Origin: Bacteroidales bacterium UBA4912 | Lineage (GTDB): Bacteria; Bacteroidota; Bacteroidia; Bacteroidales; Dysgonomonadaceae | Assembly (NCBI GenBank): GCA_002398875.1 | Contig: DHCC01000004.1 | Coordinates: 1-18,049 of the forward strand | DNA length: 18,049 bases | Reading direction: 5' to 3' | Shown: one piece after another, positions 16,050 to 18,049 of the stretch | Numbering within the stretch: the first letter of the stretch is position 1 | Layout: every line of letters starts with the position of its first letter | Position numbers and translations under genes: made by a program | The notes under the pieces: generated by a model | The model's database searches: none | Seen by the model: only the letters and a program-made list of their open reading frames with translations | Told to the model about the DNA's origin: nothing

Positions 16050-17069
16050 CTAATCAGAAAGCATTACATCGCTTCCATCATAACCCCATTTCAGATAAAC
16101 ACTTCCCCATGAAAAACCGGCTCCAAAAGCAGTAAGTATTAAATTATCACCCTTTCTGAGTTTTGGTTCCCATTCCCACAGACAAAGAGGTATTGTTCCT
16201 GCACTGGTATTACCGTATCTCTCAATATTTACCATCACTTTATCACGTGATAAACCTGTACGCTCTACAGTAGCATCAATTATTCGCAAATTTGCCTGAT
16301 GAGGCACCAGCCAGTCGATATCCTCAGCTTCAAGATTGTTACGCTTCATTATTGATTCTGAAACTTCAGCCATCTTCGATACTGCATATTTATATACAAC
16401 CTTTCCGTCCTGATAAACTGTATGTTCTGAGTTTCTCAAAGTGTCTTCGGTTGCAGGATATTTACTTCCTCCTGCTTTCATCTGCAACGGCTTGTAACCT
16501 ACCCCGTCGGAATGCAGCTCTGAATCAATAATACCAATATTCTCTTCTGTAGGTTCAATTAAAACGGCTCCTGCAGCATCTCCAAAAAGTGGACAGGTAG
16601 TACGATCGTTGTAATTAGTGATTGATGACATCTTATCACCTGCCAGTAGAATAATCTTTTTATATTTGCCTGTCTTAATCAGACCGTTGCAAATCTCCAA
16701 GCCATATATAAATCCAGAGCAGGCTACTTCCATATCAAAGCAGAAAGCATTTTTTATACCGCAGTTTTCTGCAACGATTGATGCTGTTGACGGAAATATA
16801 TGATCCGGTGTGGAAGTGGCAAATATAACAACATCAATATCTTCGGGCTTTGTACTTGTTTTTTTAAGAAGATCTTCTACTGCTTTTGTTCCTAGAACTG
16901 AAATTCCCTGCTCTTCTCCTTTTAAAATACGTCTCTCTTTAATACCAACCCTGGTAGTAATCCACTCATCTGTAGTATCTACCATAGTGGACAACTCCTC
17001 ATTAGTAAGTATATATTCTGGTACGCTTGCAGAAATACCTGTGATTACTGCATTCAGTTGTTTAAACAT
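16050..17069 (-). CDS. fabH: Beta-ketoacyl-ACP synthase III (FabH)
   Basis: The 339-residue thiolase-fold protein has the complete FabH catalytic triad: Cys117 in EVACSGFIYGLE, His257 in VPHQANLRI and Asn287 in RYGNTSAGTIPL. The C-terminal glycine-rich AFGAGFSWGS is also present. FabH condenses acyl-CoA primer with malonyl-ACP to start type II fatty-acid synthesis. In many bacteria plsX lies between rpmF and fabH; here it is absent and an 89-bp gap with a terminator-like hairpin separates rpmF from fabH. No clear Shine-Dalgarno or exact -7 box is visible in the remaining 24 bases, so expression likely depends on read-through. Confidence 0.97.
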   Translation of the reverse strand: MFKQLNAVITGISASVPEYILTNEELSTMVDTTDEWITTRVGIKERRILKGEEQGISVLGTKAVEDLLKKTSTKPEDIDVVIFATSTPDHIFPSTASIVAENCGIKNAFCFDMEVACSGFIYGLEICNGLIKTGKYKKIILLAGDKMSSITNYNDRTTCPLFGDAAGAVLIEPTEENIGIIDSELHSDGVGYKPLQMKAGGSKYPATEDTLRNSEHTVYQDGKVVYKYAVSKMAEVSESIMKRNNLEAEDIDWLVPHQANLRIIDATVERTGLSRDKVMVNIERYGNTSAGTIPLCLWEWEPKLRKGDNLILTAFGAGFSWGSVYLKWGYDGSDVMLSD

Positions 17070-17090
17070 TTCAATCAGTTATTAATGATA

Positions 17091-17126
17091 AAAAACCCTG
17101 AAAAAACGAACGGGTCATTTCAGGGT
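17091..17126 (-). terminator. Terminator-like hairpin between rpmF and fabH
   Basis: A 9-bp perfect inverted repeat (arms 17095-17103 and 17118-17126, 14-nt loop) is followed on the minus strand by five T residues. It lies 33 nt after the rpmF stop and 22 nt before the fabH start. It is either an intrinsic terminator with partial read-through or an attenuator that makes L32 more abundant than FabH, Era and Der. Confidence 0.65.
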
Positions 17127-17158
17127 CATTTGTTTAGTAAAATTCCAGAGATCGCAAT

Positions 17159-17344
17159 TTATGCCATCACATCTTTCTCAATTGCCAGTTTACCTCTGTA
17201 ATAACCGCATTCACCACATACGGTATGATAAACATGCCATGCACCGCAATTAGAGCAAAGTGCCATTGTTGGTGTTTTAGCATGATCATGTGATCTTCTT
17301 TTTCCTTGTCTTGATGAAGACTGTCTTCGTTTTGGATGTGCCAT
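17159..17344 (-). CDS. rpmF: 50S ribosomal protein L32
   Basis: The 61-residue protein has the L32 layout: a basic N-terminal half starting MAHPKRRQSSSRQGKRRSHD, then MALCSNCGAWHVYHTVCGEC with four zinc-ribbon cysteines (C30, C33, C43, C46), then GYYRGK. This is the zinc-binding (C+) form of L32. It follows the DUF177 gene by 29 bp, the common arrangement in bacteria, and is followed by a hairpin that may end part of the transcripts. Confidence 0.98.
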   Translation of the reverse strand: MAHPKRRQSSSRQGKRRSHDHAKTPTMALCSNCGAWHVYHTVCGECGYYRGKLAIEKDVMA

Positions 17345-17373
17345 TTTATATCAAATTTTCAATTATTCTATAC

Positions 17374-17964
17374 TTAGTTATCATCTATATTTAAATTTCT
17401 GAGAGGATCCCAACGAGGATCACCGGACTGCATGTCCTCATCTTCGCCAGAGTCCATATCATCATTCCCCAAGTCTGTATCATCGTCATCAGAATCATCA
17501 TCGTCTAAACTTACAGCTCTATGCTTCTTATATTTTGATGATACAACCCTGTTACACTCGCCTAATGGATGTACATGCTTTATAGGTATCGCCAAAGCAA
17601 TAAATTCATACAGGAACCAGGCTATATTTATCTCTCCTTCATTTTCAGGGATAATAACTATCTCGTCACTCTCCTCTGAATACTCCTCACCAAACTTAAC
17701 TATAAGCCGATTGTTAGTATCAATATCAAGATTCATATCGTCCAGACACCTTGTACAAGGTACTTTAACGACACCTTTTAAATCAAAAACAAACTCGAAG
17801 GTGGACGAAGTTCTTCTTACATTCACCTTTACCTTAACATCACCCTTCCGGACCTCTTCGCCGTCTATTGCGTCGAAATACTTCTTATCCAGCTCATACT
17901 CATAAGTATGATTACCTAAGGAAAGGTTTTTTAGGGAAATATTGTACAAACTAAATTTTGCCAC
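17374..17964 (-). CDS. DUF177 (YceD-like) protein, rpmF partner
   Basis: The 196-residue protein matches the DUF177/YceD family. It contains VPCTRCLDDM (68-77) with the paired cysteines C70 and C73, the LYEFIALAIPIKHVHPLGEC segment (118-137), and the C-terminal DPRWDPLRNL signature (182-191). In E. coli the yceD homologue is tied to rpmF expression and 23S rRNA maturation; a role here is inferred from family and neighbourhood. Between the Cys region and the signature lies a very acidic Asp-rich stretch (about 153-180), probably disordered. The start is GTG (17964-17962), supported by a strong Shine-Dalgarno AAGGAG at 17975-17970, five bases upstream. A promoter box at 17990-17997 precedes it. 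Confidence 0.92.
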   Translation of the reverse strand: MAKFSLYNISLKNLSLGNHTYEYELDKKYFDAIDGEEVRKGDVKVKVNVRRTSSTFEFVFDLKGVVKVPCTRCLDDMNLDIDTNNRLIVKFGEEYSEESDEIVIIPENEGEINIAWFLYEFIALAIPIKHVHPLGECNRVVSSKYKKHRAVSLDDDDSDDDDTDLGNDDMDSGEDEDMQSGDPRWDPLRNLNIDDN

Positions 17965-17969
17965 TTTTT

Positions 17970-17997
17970 CTCCTTAAAATAAAGCGGTGCAAAGATA
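17970..17997 (-). promoter_or_regulatory. -7 box and Shine-Dalgarno for the DUF177-rpmF transcript
   Basis: TATCTTTG (17997-17990, minus strand) matches TAnnTTTG exactly. The predicted start a few bases downstream gives a leader of about 20 nt carrying AAGGAG (17975-17970) before the GTG start. No TTG occurs at the normal -33 spacing. The remaining 18000-18049 shows no gene. Confidence 0.55.
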
Positions 17998-18049
17998 GTA
18001 AAATTTTCTTTACACAGCTTGTTTTATATGATTTTATTTATTTTGTCCT

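Noticed and set aside
17432..17905. Long serine-rich plus-strand frame opposite the DUF177 gene
   Set aside because: It is the complement of the Asp-rich DUF177 coding region, and the serine runs simply mirror GAT/GAC codons. The minus-strand gene has a Shine-Dalgarno site, promoter box and family motifs.

Overview
The window reads as chromosomal DNA from a Bacteroidota bacterium, most likely of the order Bacteroidales or a close relative. The reasons are AT-rich intergenic DNA, several exact copies of the Bacteroidota primary-sigma -7 box (TAnnTTTG, mostly as TATCTTTG), mostly weak Shine-Dalgarno sites, many lipoprotein signal peptides, a DUF349 protein, and the gene order DUF177-rpmF-fabH-era-der. 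I cannot place it to genus by eye.

Left part (1-4045): a leftward tRNA-His with its own promoter and two tandem terminator-like hairpins. Divergent from it is a rightward series: a bifunctional-nuclease/UVR-domain protein, the 16S rRNA methyltransferase rsmE, a lipoprotein of the M81 (MlrC, microcystinase-like) family, and the DNA repair gene nth. The first three are closely spaced and probably co-transcribed. nth ends inside the 3' end of the next, oppositely oriented gene.

Middle part (4028-11410, all leftward): in transcription order, a GH43 enzyme, a GH2 enzyme, a second GH43 enzyme (lipoprotein), a lipoprotein aldose 1-epimerase, an exported NIPSNAP-family protein and an M23 peptidase lipoprotein. 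The first four form a small accessory saccharide-degradation cluster. All carry export signals, so the inferred work is done in the periplasm or at the outer membrane: two five-bladed-propeller hydrolases and a GH2 exo-hydrolase release sugars and the epimerase equilibrates their anomers. No SusC/SusD pair, sulfatase, transporter or sugar-sensing regulator is present, so this is not a complete polysaccharide-utilization locus.

Right part (11524-17964, all leftward): a conserved housekeeping block with DUF177 (YceD-like), rpmF (L32), fabH, era, der and a large DUF349-repeat protein that ends at a clear intrinsic terminator. It links ribosome assembly (L32, Era, Der) with fatty-acid initiation (FabH). 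A second terminator-like hairpin sits between rpmF and fabH.

I found no mobile element, CRISPR array, phage gene or convincing unknown system. The most notable points are the minimal sugar cluster, the exported NIPSNAP protein with a 12-bp tandem repeat just before its start codon, the His-to-Asp change at a metal-ligand position in the M23 peptidase, consecutive U-U mismatches in the tRNA-His acceptor stem, and the rpmF-fabH terminator.
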